Shown here: one piece after another, positions 48,680 to 58,195 of the stretch
Position numbering within the stretch: the stretch's first letter is position 1
How the letters are laid out: every line of letters begins with the position of its first letter
From: Clostridiales bacterium
GTDB lineage: Bacteria > Bacillota > Clostridia > Oscillospirales > Oscillospiraceae
Assembly: GCA_021205695.1 (NCBI GenBank)
Contig: JAJPXB010000019.1
Location: 22,544-86,543, forward strand
Direction of reading: 5' to 3'
Length of the DNA stretch: 64,000 bases
Notes under the pieces: generated by a model
What the model was told of the DNA's origin: nothing
Seen by the model: the letters and a program-made list of their open reading frames with translations, nothing else
Databases searched by the model: none
Made by a program: the position numbers and the translations under genes

Positions 48680-49870
48680 ATGAATGAACAGATGCTGCAA
48701 TATGGCCGGGAGCGGTCGGTGATCCGGGAGCTGTTTGAGTACGGCAACCGGCGGGCCGCCGTGGTGGGCCGGGAGAAGGTGTACGACTTCTCCCTGGGCA
48801 ACCCCAGCGTGGCCCCGCCTCCCCAGGTGAACGAGACGATCCGCCGGCTGCTGGACGAGACGGATCCCTGCGCCCTCCACGGCTACACCAGCGCGCCGGG
48901 AGACCCGGTGGCCCGGGGCCAGATCGCCGCCTCTATCCGGCGGCGCTTCGGGGTGGACTGCACGGCGGAGCAGCTCTACCTCACCGCAGGAGCCGCCGCC
49001 GCCCTCAGCTGCTGCCTTGCAGGTCTGTGCGAGCCGGGGGACGAGGTGGTGGTTTTCGCCCCTTATTTTCCGGAGTACCAGGTGTTCATCCAGGGCGCCG
49101 GTGCGGTGATGAAGCTGGTGCCCCCGGAGACGGAGCGCTTCCAGATCGACTTTGACGCGCTGGAGGGGCTGCTGTCCCACAAAACCCGGGCGGTGATCGT
49201 GAACTCCCCCAACAACCCCTCCGGCGCGGTGTATACCCAGGCGACGCTGAAGCGCCTGGCCGCTCTGCTGGAGGCGGCACAGAACCGGTGGGGCCATCCC
49301 ATCTACCTCCTCAGCGACGAGCCCTATCGGGAGATCGCCTTTGCCGAGGTGGAGGTGCCCTATATCCCCAAACTCTATGGGAATACGCTGGTGTGCTATT
49401 CCTGGTCCAAATCCCTGTCCCTCCCCGGGGAGCGTATCGGCTACGTCTACGTCCCCGGCAGCGTGGAGGACAGCGACGCGGTCTATGCCGCCGTGGCCGG
49501 GGCGGGCCGGGCGCTGGGCTACGTCTGCGCCCCCAGCCTGATCCAGCGGGTGGCGGGGGCCTGCTGTGACCTGACCGCCGACCTGTCGGTGTATGAGAAA
49601 AACGCCAGACTGCTGGTCGACGAGCTGACCGGAATGGGCTACCGCTGCCCGGTGCCCGGAGGCACCTTCTATCTGTTCCCCCAGTCCCTGGAGCCGGACG
49701 ACGAGGCGTTCTCCCAGGCGGCCCGGGAGCTGGATCTGCTGCTGGTGCCCGGACGGGGCTTCGGCTGCCCGGGGCACGTCCGCATCGCCTTCTGCGTGCC
49801 CACAGAGCGCATCGAGCGGTCGCTGCCGGTGTTTGCGAAGCTGGCAGAGCGGTACGGACGGAAGGGCTGA
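48680..49870 (+). CDS. Class I/II PLP-dependent aminotransferase
   Basis: VNSPNNPSGAVY; SDEPYREI; SWSKSLSLPGERIGY. Confidence 0.94.
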   Translation: MNEQMLQYGRERSVIRELFEYGNRRAAVVGREKVYDFSLGNPSVAPPPQVNETIRRLLDETDPCALHGYTSAPGDPVARGQIAASIRRRFGVDCTAEQLYLTAGAAAALSCCLAGLCEPGDEVVVFAPYFPEYQVFIQGAGAVMKLVPPETERFQIDFDALEGLLSHKTRAVIVNSPNNPSGAVYTQATLKRLAALLEAAQNRWGHPIYLLSDEPYREIAFAEVEVPYIPKLYGNTLVCYSWSKSLSLPGERIGYVYVPGSVEDSDAVYAAVAGAGRALGYVCAPSLIQRVAGACCDLTADLSVYEKNARLLVDELTGMGYRCPVPGGTFYLFPQSLEPDDEAFSQAARELDLLLVPGRGFGCPGHVRIAFCVPTERIERSLPVFAKLAERYGRKG

Positions 49871-49873
49871 CGT

Positions 49874-50329
49874 ATGCGGATACTGGCCATCGACTACGGC
49901 GACGCCCGGACAGGGGTCGCCATCTCCGACGCCCTGGGGATGCTGGCGGGATATACCACCGTCATCCACAGCAGAGATCAGGATCAGGTGGTGGAATCGC
50001 TGAAAGCCCTCATCCGGGATCATCAGGTGGAGGAGCTGGTGCTGGGTCTGCCCAAGAACATGAATGACACCCTGGGCGACCGGGCGGAAAAGAGCCAGGC
50101 CCTGGCCCGGCGGCTGCGGGAGGAGACGGGCCTCCCCGTCACCCTCTGGGACGAGCGGCGCACCACGGTGGACGCCCACCGCATCCTGTCGGAAAACGGG
50201 CGGCACGGAAAAAAACGGAAAAATACGGTGGACGCCGTGGCGGCCTCTCTCATCCTGGAGGGATTTCTGACCTATCGGCGGATCCACCCTTTGGAGAAGG
50301 GGGAGAACAGCGGTGTTCCTGGACTCTGA
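49874..50329 (+). CDS. ruvX: Holliday junction resolvase-like RuvX (YqgF)
   Basis: MRILAIDYGDARTGVAISDALGMLA; LVLGLPKNM; WDERRTTVDA. Confidence 0.95.
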   Translation: MRILAIDYGDARTGVAISDALGMLAGYTTVIHSRDQDQVVESLKALIRDHQVEELVLGLPKNMNDTLGDRAEKSQALARRLREETGLPVTLWDERRTTVDAHRILSENGRHGKKRKNTVDAVAASLILEGFLTYRRIHPLEKGENSGVPGL

Positions 50330-50618
50330 CGAGAAGCGGGTGCTCATCCCGGTGGAAAACGAGGACGGCAGCGAGACGGTCTACGAGCTGGACGATCTGG
50401 TGGAGGTGATGGACGACACCTTCGGCATCTTCCTCCCCACGAAGGGGGCGGAGGGAGACGCCCTGGTGCTCCGCCTGGTGGGGGACGACGAGGAAAAGGC
50501 GGAGAGCTACGAGTCCACAGAGGACGAGGCGCTGGAGCAAACCGCCTTTGACCTGTACCGGGCGAAATGCCTGACTTTGGACGACACGGACGGGGGCCTT
50601 TGGGATCTGATCGTGTGA
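50313..50618 (+). CDS. DUF1292 family protein
   Basis: Short acidic protein after ruvX; GTG start. Confidence 0.65.
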   Translation: MFLDSDEKRVLIPVENEDGSETVYELDDLVEVMDDTFGIFLPTKGAEGDALVLRLVGDDEEKAESYESTEDEALEQTAFDLYRAKCLTLDDTDGGLWDLIV

Positions 50619-50645
50619 CCGCGGCCCGGGCCACTTTACAAAAGG

Positions 50646-50674
50646 TTGACAATCCGGCCTTGTCTCGTTACAAT
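50646..50674 (+). promoter_or_regulatory. Promoter of CDP-glycerol glycerophosphotransferase genes
   Basis: TTGACA(50646-50651)-17-TACAAT(50669-50674). Confidence 0.8.
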
Positions 50675-50739
50675 AATCATGCCTGAGGGACGCTTCCGGC
50701 GTCCCTCAAATCATGAGAGGAATCGAAAGGGGCGGTACC

Positions 50740-51999
50740 ATGCCGGAGGGCGGCGTCAAAAGGGCGGCCTACGACCTCATCAAGCGGTTCCCCGGTCTGC
50801 GGCTGCTGGTGCGGCGCTGCCTCCGGGTGCTGCGGGGAGCGGCCTATCGGCTGCGCACCTGGGGCGTCGAGCCCGACCCCAAAACCGTGCTGTTCTGCTC
50901 CTATCACGGAAAAAGCTGCTCATGCAGCCCCAGGGCTATCTACGACTATATGCTTGCCTCCCCCGCCTACGGAGAGTACCGGTTCCTCTGGGCGGCGGAG
51001 CCGTCCGGGGAGACGGCTCTGGCGGCTGACCCCAGGACCCAGGTGATCCCCTTCGGCGGCAGGGCCTTTGAACGGGCCATGGCCGGGGCGGGCTACTGGG
51101 TGTTCAACTCCACCCTCCCGGAGCATATCAGCCCCCGCCGGGGGCAGATTTATCTCCAATGCTGGCACGGCACCCCCCTGAAGCGCCTGGGCTGCGACAT
51201 CCGGGAGGAGGGCAACGCCATGAACTCCCTGACGGAGATCCGGCGGAAATACCGGCTGGAGGGGGAGAAGGTGGACTTTTTCCTCTCCCCGTCCCCCTTT
51301 GCCTCGGAATGCTTCCGCTCCGCCTGGCAGCTGGGCCGCCGGGGGAGGGCGGGGACCGTCCTGGAGCTGGGCTATCCCCGGAACGACCGCCTGGCCGACG
51401 CCACAGCGGAGGAATGTCAGGCCATGCGGCGCAGGCTGGGCATCCCCCAGGGGAAGCGGGTCGTCCTCTACGCCCCCACCTTCCGGGACGACCAGCACAT
51501 CTCCGGGACGGGGTATGCCTACCGTCCGGCGGTGGATTTCTCCGCGCTCCGGGCGGCGCTGGGGGAGGATTATGTCATCCTGTTCCGCGCCCACTATCTG
51601 GTGGCCACCGCCTGCGATTTCTCCGCATGGAACGGCTTTGTGCTGGATGTGTCCGGGGCGGAGGAGATCAACGACCTGTATCTGGCCGCCGACCTGATGA
51701 TCACCGACTATTCCAGCACCATGTTCGATTACGTTGTGCTCCGCCGACCCATCCTGTTTTATATGTACGACCTGGAGCAGTATCGGGACCGGCTGCGGGG
51801 CTTTTACTTTGACCCGGACGAGCTGCCCGGCCCCATTCTGACAGAGGAGGCCCAGCTGGCCCCCGCCATCCGGGCCGCGGAGCATTTTGTCTGGGACGGG
51901 CAATGGGAGGCTTTCCGGCAGCGGTTCGCCCCCCTGGACGACGGAGGAGCCGCCCGCCGGGTCACAGAGGCGGTCATGGGAAAGGGGAGAGAGAAATGA
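50740..51999 (+). CDS. CDP-glycerol:poly(glycerophosphate) glycerophosphotransferase family (TagB/TagF-like)
   Basis: QCWHGTPLKRLGCD; YAPTFRDD; LMITDYSSTMFDYVVLRRPILFYMYDLEQY. Confidence 0.92.
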   Translation: MPEGGVKRAAYDLIKRFPGLRLLVRRCLRVLRGAAYRLRTWGVEPDPKTVLFCSYHGKSCSCSPRAIYDYMLASPAYGEYRFLWAAEPSGETALAADPRTQVIPFGGRAFERAMAGAGYWVFNSTLPEHISPRRGQIYLQCWHGTPLKRLGCDIREEGNAMNSLTEIRRKYRLEGEKVDFFLSPSPFASECFRSAWQLGRRGRAGTVLELGYPRNDRLADATAEECQAMRRRLGIPQGKRVVLYAPTFRDDQHISGTGYAYRPAVDFSALRAALGEDYVILFRAHYLVATACDFSAWNGFVLDVSGAEEINDLYLAADLMITDYSSTMFDYVVLRRPILFYMYDLEQYRDRLRGFYFDPDELPGPILTEEAQLAPAIRAAEHFVWDGQWEAFRQRFAPLDDGGAARRVTEAVMGKGREK

Positions 52000-53249
52000 G
52001 CGTAAAGCGTTTTATTCGGAGCCATATCGACCGGGAATCGCCGCTGTTTCAGCTGCTGCACCGGTTTTACCGCTGGCTGGTGAGCATTCTGTACCTCATC
52101 GCCAGGTGGGTCCTGCCGCTGGACGAGCATCTGGTGGTGTTTGACGCCTTTCAGGGGCGGCAGTATACCTGCAGCCCCAAGGCCCTGTATCTGGAAATGC
52201 TGTCCGACCCGGCCTATCAGGACTACCGCTTTATCTGGGCCTTTACCAAGGGGGCAGGGCGGCGCAACCGGATCGCCGGGCCGCGGACGCAGGTGGTGCG
52301 GTACAACGCCCGGAGGCACAAGATAGCCTGTGCCCGGGCCAAGTATATCGTCACCAACTCCATGCCGCTGGGGTTTTTCAAACTCCGGAAGGGGCAGGAG
52401 CTGATCGAGACCTGGCACGGCACCCCCCTGAAGCGGCTGGGCTGTGACATCCAGGTGGACGCCAACAGCGTCAACACCGCCGAGGAGATTCACCAGCGCT
52501 ACCGGGAGCGGGTGCAGAAGATGACGGTCATGCTCTCCCCCTCCGATTTCTACACGGAGAAGCTGACCTCCGCCTTCGCCCTGAAGGACTACGGAAAGCA
52601 CGTCCGCATGATCCAGCAGGGCTATCCCCGCAACGATTTCCTCTCCCGGTACACTCCGGAGGACGCCGCCGCTGTCCGGGAGCGGCTGGGGGTGCCGGAG
52701 GGGAAGAAGGTCATCCTCTACGCCCCCACCTACCGGGACGACGAGAAGCTGGCCAAGGCCTATTCCTACGGGTTCCACCTGGAGATGGACTTCGACCGGC
52801 TGCTGGAGACGCTGGGGGAGGAGTACGTCGTCCTGTTCCGGCCCCACTATTTTATCGCGGACCAGTTCGACTTTGCGCGGTATGAGGGCCGGGTGTTCAA
52901 CGTGGCGAACGTGGACGATGTGAACGAGGTCTATATCATCTCCAATATGCTCATCACCGACTATTCCAGCGTCTTTTTCGACTATGCCATTCTCCGCCGA
53001 CCCATCCTGCTGTTCATGTATGACCTGGAGCGCTATCAGAACCAGCTCCGGGACTTCTACATCGACCTGTCCGAGCTGCCCTTCCCCATCCTCCGCACCC
53101 AGGAGGCGCTGGAGACGGCCATCCTGGAGCAGTTCAACGGGGGCTTCCGGTATGCCGAGGCCTATGAGCGCTTCAACCGGACCTACACTCCCATGGACGA
53201 CGGACAGGCCAGCCATCGGGTGCTGCGGGAGATCTTCCCGCAGCCATAA
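51996..53249 (+). CDS. CDP-glycerol glycerophosphotransferase family (TagB/TagF-like)
   Basis: ETWHGTPLKRLGCDIQ; YAPTYRDDEK; LITDYSSVFFDYAILRRPILLFMYDLERY; ATGA overlap with previous gene. Confidence 0.93.
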   Translation: MSVKRFIRSHIDRESPLFQLLHRFYRWLVSILYLIARWVLPLDEHLVVFDAFQGRQYTCSPKALYLEMLSDPAYQDYRFIWAFTKGAGRRNRIAGPRTQVVRYNARRHKIACARAKYIVTNSMPLGFFKLRKGQELIETWHGTPLKRLGCDIQVDANSVNTAEEIHQRYRERVQKMTVMLSPSDFYTEKLTSAFALKDYGKHVRMIQQGYPRNDFLSRYTPEDAAAVRERLGVPEGKKVILYAPTYRDDEKLAKAYSYGFHLEMDFDRLLETLGEEYVVLFRPHYFIADQFDFARYEGRVFNVANVDDVNEVYIISNMLITDYSSVFFDYAILRRPILLFMYDLERYQNQLRDFYIDLSELPFPILRTQEALETAILEQFNGGFRYAEAYERFNRTYTPMDDGQASHRVLREIFPQP

Positions 53250-53310
53250 GCGGGTGCATTCGCCCGGCAGGCTTTTCCCCATCGCGGCCCCTCACAGTCT
53301 GGAGGTATCC

Positions 53311-53667
53311 ATGAAACGCACAACGTTACAGCGGCTGAACCGCACCGCCTTTATCGCCTTTCCTCTGGCCACCGGCCTGCTCATCCTGTCCTGGCTCCTG
53401 GACGGGATGTCCACCATTATGATTTTGATCTGGGCCATCTCTCTGGGCCTGCTGGCGGTGGTGCTGGTGGCCTGCATCAGCCGGAACGTGGTGCAGCGGT
53501 GGCAGGCGGGCACCTTCAGGGCCCTGCTCCTCCGCTGGTGCGTCGTGGCGGCAGCGGTCCTCGTGATCCTGGTGCTGCTGGATCTCACCACGGACCGCAT
53601 CTTCTGGTCTGCCGATATCGCTGTGGCCGTGCTGGCTGGGTTCATCTCCTGGTACAGCAAGCCCTGA
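53311..53667 (+). CDS. Small membrane protein of unknown function
   Basis: 119-aa ORF with 4 predicted TMs, GGAGG RBS. Confidence 0.6.
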   Translation: MKRTTLQRLNRTAFIAFPLATGLLILSWLLDGMSTIMILIWAISLGLLAVVLVACISRNVVQRWQAGTFRALLLRWCVVAAAVLVILVLLDLTTDRIFWSADIAVAVLAGFISWYSKP

Positions 53668-53669
53668 CA

Positions 53670-54557
53670 TCACGAGAGAAACAGATCCACATCCTCCACT
53701 GTCAGCCCTTCCTGGAGGGTCAGGTCGATGCCGTAGCCGATGACCTTGGCGATGTCCGACACCAGCACGTCGATGTCCTTGGGCGTCACCAGCATGCCGG
53801 AAAGACCCCCGTCTGCGGATGGCCCCGGCTGTTCGCCGGTGAGGTCGGCGGCCAGGGTGGCGGCGTCCACCACCGTGGGGACGCCCAGGGCGACGACGGG
53901 GACGCCCAGCGTCTCCCGGTTCAGGGCCTGCCGGGCGTTGCCCACCCCGGAGCCGGGGATGATGCCGGTGTCTGCGATCTGCACCGTGGAGCACAGCCGC
54001 CGGACAGACCGGGCGGCCAGGGCGTCCACGGCGATGACCAGGCCCGGCCGAAGCCGATCGGCCAGCGCACGAACCACCTCGCCGCTCTCCACGCCGGTGG
54101 TGCCCAGTACCCCGGCGGCCAGAGCCGCCACCGGGCGGAAAGGGGCGAACCGTTCCGGCTCCTGCGCCACCAGATGGCGGGTGACCATGGTGTGATCCAC
54201 CGCCCGGGGGCCCACGGCGTCCGGCGTGACCAGCCGGTTGCCCAGCCCCACCACCAGGACGGAGGGCTCCTCCGGCTCACGGGGCAGAAGGCTGCCCAGC
54301 TCACTCGCCACCGCCCGGGCTGCCCGGGGAAAGGCGTCTGACTCCCGGCGGAGCAGCCCCTCCAGATCCAGGGTCAGATAGCGTCCCTGGGGCTTGCCCA
54401 CCGCCTTTGCCCCCTCCGGGCTGGTGATGTCCACCCGGGTCACCTGGTAGCCCTGGTCGGTGTAGACCTGCTCTCTCACTCCGGGGAGGGGCGGCCTCCC
54501 CTGACGGGCGAGCTGTCGGGCGGCTTCTACCGCCAGGTCGGTGCGCGGAACAGCCAT
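53670..54557 (-). CDS. gpr: Germination protease (spore protease)
   Basis: RTDLAVEA; VVGLGNRLVTPDAVGPRAV; IAVDALAARSVRRL; TGIIPGSGVGNAR. Confidence 0.97.
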   Translation of the reverse strand: MAVPRTDLAVEAARQLARQGRPPLPGVREQVYTDQGYQVTRVDITSPEGAKAVGKPQGRYLTLDLEGLLRRESDAFPRAARAVASELGSLLPREPEEPSVLVVGLGNRLVTPDAVGPRAVDHTMVTRHLVAQEPERFAPFRPVAALAAGVLGTTGVESGEVVRALADRLRPGLVIAVDALAARSVRRLCSTVQIADTGIIPGSGVGNARQALNRETLGVPVVALGVPTVVDAATLAADLTGEQPGPSADGGLSGMLVTPKDIDVLVSDIAKVIGYGIDLTLQEGLTVEDVDLFLS

Positions 54558-54654
54558 TTTTATCCCTCCCAAACCGCATAGGCGCTTGCGTTCAGTGTCC
54601 CCGGTCACGGGACGGTTATCCCTGGCGGACGCCTAAATTTTTTTGGAAAAACAG

Positions 54655-54683
54655 TTGCTTTTTTCCGGGAGAGATGATAGAAT
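54655..54683 (+). promoter_or_regulatory. Promoter of rpsT
   Basis: TTGCTT(54655-54660)-17-TAGAAT(54678-54683). Confidence 0.7.
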
Positions 54684-54735
54684 ACATAATCGCACAGGAT
54701 TCGTGTACAACTTGCTATTAGAGGAGGTGTTTGGT

Positions 54736-55002
54736 TTGCCGAATATTAAGTCTGCCAAGAAGCGTGTCAAGGTGAATGCGGCCAAGGCCCTGCAGAACAA
54801 GGCTGCGAAATCCGCCATGAAGACTTCCCTGAAAAAGTTTGATGCCGCCGTGGCCGATGGCAACCGCAGCGAGGCTGATAGCGCCTACAAAGCTGCCGTG
54901 AAGACTGTGGACAAGGCTGCCGCCAAGGGCCTGATCCACAAGAACAAGGCTGCAAACAAAAAGAGCCAGATGACTATCAAGCTGAATGCTGTTCAGGGCT
55001 GA
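54736..55002 (+). CDS. rpsT: 30S ribosomal protein S20
   Basis: LPNIKSAKKRVKVNAAKALQNKAAKSAMKTSLKKF; TTG start after GAGGAGG. Confidence 0.97.
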   Translation: MPNIKSAKKRVKVNAAKALQNKAAKSAMKTSLKKFDAAVADGNRSEADSAYKAAVKTVDKAAAKGLIHKNKAANKKSQMTIKLNAVQG

Positions 55003-55024
55003 TTGTGATAAACTGGTACTGCAC

Positions 55025-55056
55025 CAAACCGTCTGCCAAAAGCAGACGGTTTTTTG
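55025..55056 (+). terminator. Intrinsic terminator of rpsT
   Basis: AACCGTCTGCcaaaaGCAGACGGTTTTTT. Confidence 0.9.
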
Positions 55057-55118
55057 GTAAACAGGCGGCATATACTGGGACGGAGCAGACGACCGCCCGG
55101 AAAGGGGAGAAGAACGCA

Positions 55119-55994
55119 TTGAACAAGTGGAAGGACAAAACCGCGGTACAGTTCAGCCTGGAGCTGGTGCGGATCTATCTGGACAAGCGCATCTCCCGGG
55201 CCAGTGCGCAGCTGGCCTACTATATGCTGCTGAGCGTCTTTCCGGTGCTGATGGTGATCTCTACCATTCTTGGTATGCTGCCCATCGAAGACTCTGACGT
55301 GCTCAACCGCATTTTAACCGCAGTCCCCTCCACCATAGGCGCCATTTTGGAGGACTATCTGGCCTATGTGACGGAAAATCAGAGCGCAGCGCTCCTCAGC
55401 GGCGGCGTTGTCATGACCCTGACCGCCTCCTCGGCGGCCTTCCGGGGGCTGATGGACATCTTCGGCGAGATCTTCGGCGAGCGCGTCCGGGGCGGCGCCC
55501 TGGGCGTGGTGTTCTCCGTTCTCATGTCGCTGGGTATGCTCATTATGATCTATGGCGCGCTGCTCACCGTGCTGCTGGGCGACTGGCTGCTGGACGCCGT
55601 CCGGGTGCTGCTGGATATTCCGGTGCTTCACTATGGCTGGCGGCTGATCCAGATCGTGATGCCCTTTGCCGTCATCTTTCTGTTCCTGACCCTGATCTAC
55701 CGGATCACTGCCCGCACGCCCCGGCACAAGCGCACCATCTGCCCCGGCGCCCTGCTGACCTCTGTCATCCTGGTGGTGGCCACCATTATCTTCTCGCAGT
55801 TCATCACCGCCTCCGGCCGATACACCACGGTGTACGGCTCTCTGGCATCGGTGATCATTTTGATGGTCTGGCTGTTTCTGTGCGGCAATATTGTCATTAT
55901 GGGGAATGTGTTCAATTTCGTCTGGGCCAACTTTGAGGACAAGTACGGCACCGGAAGGCTGCCCCATCTCCACCTCTCCAAAAAAGAGAAGTGA
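55119..55994 (+). CDS. YihY/BrkB family membrane protein
   Basis: RISRASAQLAYYMLLSVFPVLMV; TTG start. Confidence 0.92.
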   Translation: MNKWKDKTAVQFSLELVRIYLDKRISRASAQLAYYMLLSVFPVLMVISTILGMLPIEDSDVLNRILTAVPSTIGAILEDYLAYVTENQSAALLSGGVVMTLTASSAAFRGLMDIFGEIFGERVRGGALGVVFSVLMSLGMLIMIYGALLTVLLGDWLLDAVRVLLDIPVLHYGWRLIQIVMPFAVIFLFLTLIYRITARTPRHKRTICPGALLTSVILVVATIIFSQFITASGRYTTVYGSLASVIILMVWLFLCGNIVIMGNVFNFVWANFEDKYGTGRLPHLHLSKKEK

Positions 55995-56017
55995 CAGCGC
56001 CAGCGCTGAGACATCAA

Positions 56018-56055
56018 AACGGCCCCCGTACGCTGCTGTACGGAGGCCGTTTTGA
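56018..56055. terminator. Bidirectional terminator between convergent genes
   Basis: AAACGGCCcCCGTAC...GTACGGaGGCCGTTTTG. Confidence 0.75.
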
Positions 56056-56061
56056 TGTATG

Positions 56062-57051
56062 CTACTGCGTGTCGGCGACGACGGCTTCCTCCTGGACCTC
56101 CGCCTCGTCGCCGGATACGGCCACGCCCTGAGCGGCAAAGTAGGCGTCTATGCCGTCGGCGATGCCGGAGGCGATCTTCTCCTGGTAAGCATCGGTGGCC
56201 ATGAGCTGATCCTCCGTGGGATTGGTCATGTAGCCCACCTCCACGATGGTCACGGGCACCTGGCACCAGTTGATGCCGGTCATGGTGTCCGTCTCCCAGA
56301 CGTACTCCTTTTTGCAGCCGGTGGCGGCCACCAGAGCGTCCAGCACCGCCTCAGACAGTGCCCGGGACTGCTCGTACAGGTCGCCGTTATAGGGGTTGGA
56401 GGCGGTCTGGCAGATGGTCATGGCGCCGTTGGCAGAGCTGTCCTCCGAGCCGTTGGCGTGTACCCGGATAAAGGCGTCTGCCCCGGCCTCGTTGGCGATC
56501 TGGCTCCGCTCGGCGTTGCTGATGTCCACGTCGTTTTCCGTCCGCACCATCAGGACCTCATAGCCCCGGCTCTCCAGCTCGGCCTGGAGCTTCAGGGAGA
56601 TTTCCAGGGTCAGCTCGTATTCGTAAAGCCCGGTGGTGGTCCCGTGCGTCCCTCCCGCTACCTTGGCCTTTGTGGTGGAGGAGCCGGGGCCGATGGGCTC
56701 TTTTTCCGTGTTGGCCTTGCTCTGATGCCCTGCGTCGATACAGATCAGGAGCGGCTCTGTATCCGCCCCGTCCCCGTCGTCCTGGGCCGTTTCCCCGTCC
56801 TCCTCCGGGTCAGAGTCCGCTTCCTCTGGGGCGGCGTCCTCCTCCGCAGCCTGGGCCGCCTCCTGGGCGGCCTGATTTGCCTGCTCCTGGGCGTCGGCGT
56901 CCTCCGCCGGGACGATCTCCTCCCCGGCGGCATCCGCTTCGTCGGCGGCGGAGGCCGAATCCTCCTCGGCCTGTCCCTGATCGGCTGCCCCCTGGCTGCA
57001 GCCGACGCATACCAGCAGCACCACAAGCAGCAGCATCAGTATTTTCCTCAT
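56062..57051 (-). CDS. N-acetylmuramoyl-L-alanine amidase (Amidase_3) lipoprotein
   Basis: Lipobox [32 protein letters not shown]. Confidence 0.93.
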   Translation of the reverse strand: MRKILMLLLVVLLVCVGCSQGAADQGQAEEDSASAADEADAAGEEIVPAEDADAQEQANQAAQEAAQAAEEDAAPEEADSDPEEDGETAQDDGDGADTEPLLICIDAGHQSKANTEKEPIGPGSSTTKAKVAGGTHGTTTGLYEYELTLEISLKLQAELESRGYEVLMVRTENDVDISNAERSQIANEAGADAFIRVHANGSEDSSANGAMTICQTASNPYNGDLYEQSRALSEAVLDALVAATGCKKEYVWETDTMTGINWCQVPVTIVEVGYMTNPTEDQLMATDAYQEKIASGIADGIDAYFAAQGVAVSGDEAEVQEEAVVADTQ

Positions 57052-57325
57052 CTCAATTCCTCCCTCTCCGGACCGGCACGGCCTTTTCGTATGTATTGTA
57101 CCATTTTTTGTCCCGGGGAGCAATCCATTCTCTGTTCCGAAAGAATATCGCTGTTTCTGAATACCTTTTCAGGAGAACGGCCCCTATCGTCACCGGCAAT
57201 TATGAAATTTCCCGGGAGAGGCGAAAAAAACGGGGCGGAATCCTTGCAATTTCTGCCCCGAACCGCTATACTGTTATTATCTCACCCAGCGCCCTGCCGG
57301 GACAGGGGAGAAACGGAGGCCGCTC

Positions 57326-58117
57326 ATGTACTTCGACACCCACGCCCACTACGACAGCAGCGCGTTCCGCTCTGACCGGGAGACGCTGCTGAATACTCTG
57401 CCGGAGGCGGGGGTAGAGCTGGTGCTGAACCCCGGCTGCGAGTTGGAGAGCTCTCAGGCGGCGGTGTCCTATGCCCACACCTGGCCCCATGTCTATGCCG
57501 CCGTGGGCTTTCACCCCTCTGACATTGAAAAGCTCACCGACAGCAGTCTGGAGGCGCTCCGCAGCCTGGCCGCCGACCCGAAGGTGAAGGCCATCGGCGA
57601 GGTGGGGCTGGACTACTACTGGGAGGACTACGCCAGCCACGAGACGCAAAAAGCGGGGCTGGCCCGCCAGATGGCTCTGGCGGAGGAGCTGGATCTCCCC
57701 ATCATTTTTCACGACCGGGAGGCCCATGGGGACGCCATGGAGATGGTGCGGGCCTTTCCCAATGTCCGGGGCGTCTTTCACTGCTACTCCGGCAGCGTGG
57801 AACAGGCCAGAGAGCTGGTCGACCGGGGCTGGATGATCTCCTTTACCGGCGCGCTGACCTTTCCCAATGCGAAACGTCCCCCGGAGGTGGCGGCCGCCAT
57901 CCCTCTGGAATCCATCATGATCGAGACAGACGCTCCCTATATGATTCCCTATCCCCGCCGACCGGAGGACAAACAGCTCCGGCGAAACTCGTCCCTCCGG
58001 GTGTATCAGGTGGCCCAACGGCTGGCGGAGATCAGGGGCCTGCCCCTGGAGGAGGTCGCCCGGATCACCACGGAAAACGGGAAGCGGTTCTTCCGCATCG
58101 ACGGCCCCTCTCTGTGA
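57326..58117 (+). CDS. TatD family metal-dependent hydrolase
   Basis: MYFDTHAHYDSSAF; AIGEVGLDYY; IIFHDREAH; IETDAPYM. Confidence 0.95.
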   Translation: MYFDTHAHYDSSAFRSDRETLLNTLPEAGVELVLNPGCELESSQAAVSYAHTWPHVYAAVGFHPSDIEKLTDSSLEALRSLAADPKVKAIGEVGLDYYWEDYASHETQKAGLARQMALAEELDLPIIFHDREAHGDAMEMVRAFPNVRGVFHCYSGSVEQARELVDRGWMISFTGALTFPNAKRPPEVAAAIPLESIMIETDAPYMIPYPRRPEDKQLRRNSSLRVYQVAQRLAEIRGLPLEEVARITTENGKRFFRIDGPSL

Positions 58118-58195
58118 CCAGGGGAAACAGGGAATAAACGATTTCATTATCTGCGGCTAAAGAAAATCTGAAGAACAGAAGAAGGAGTATCTATT

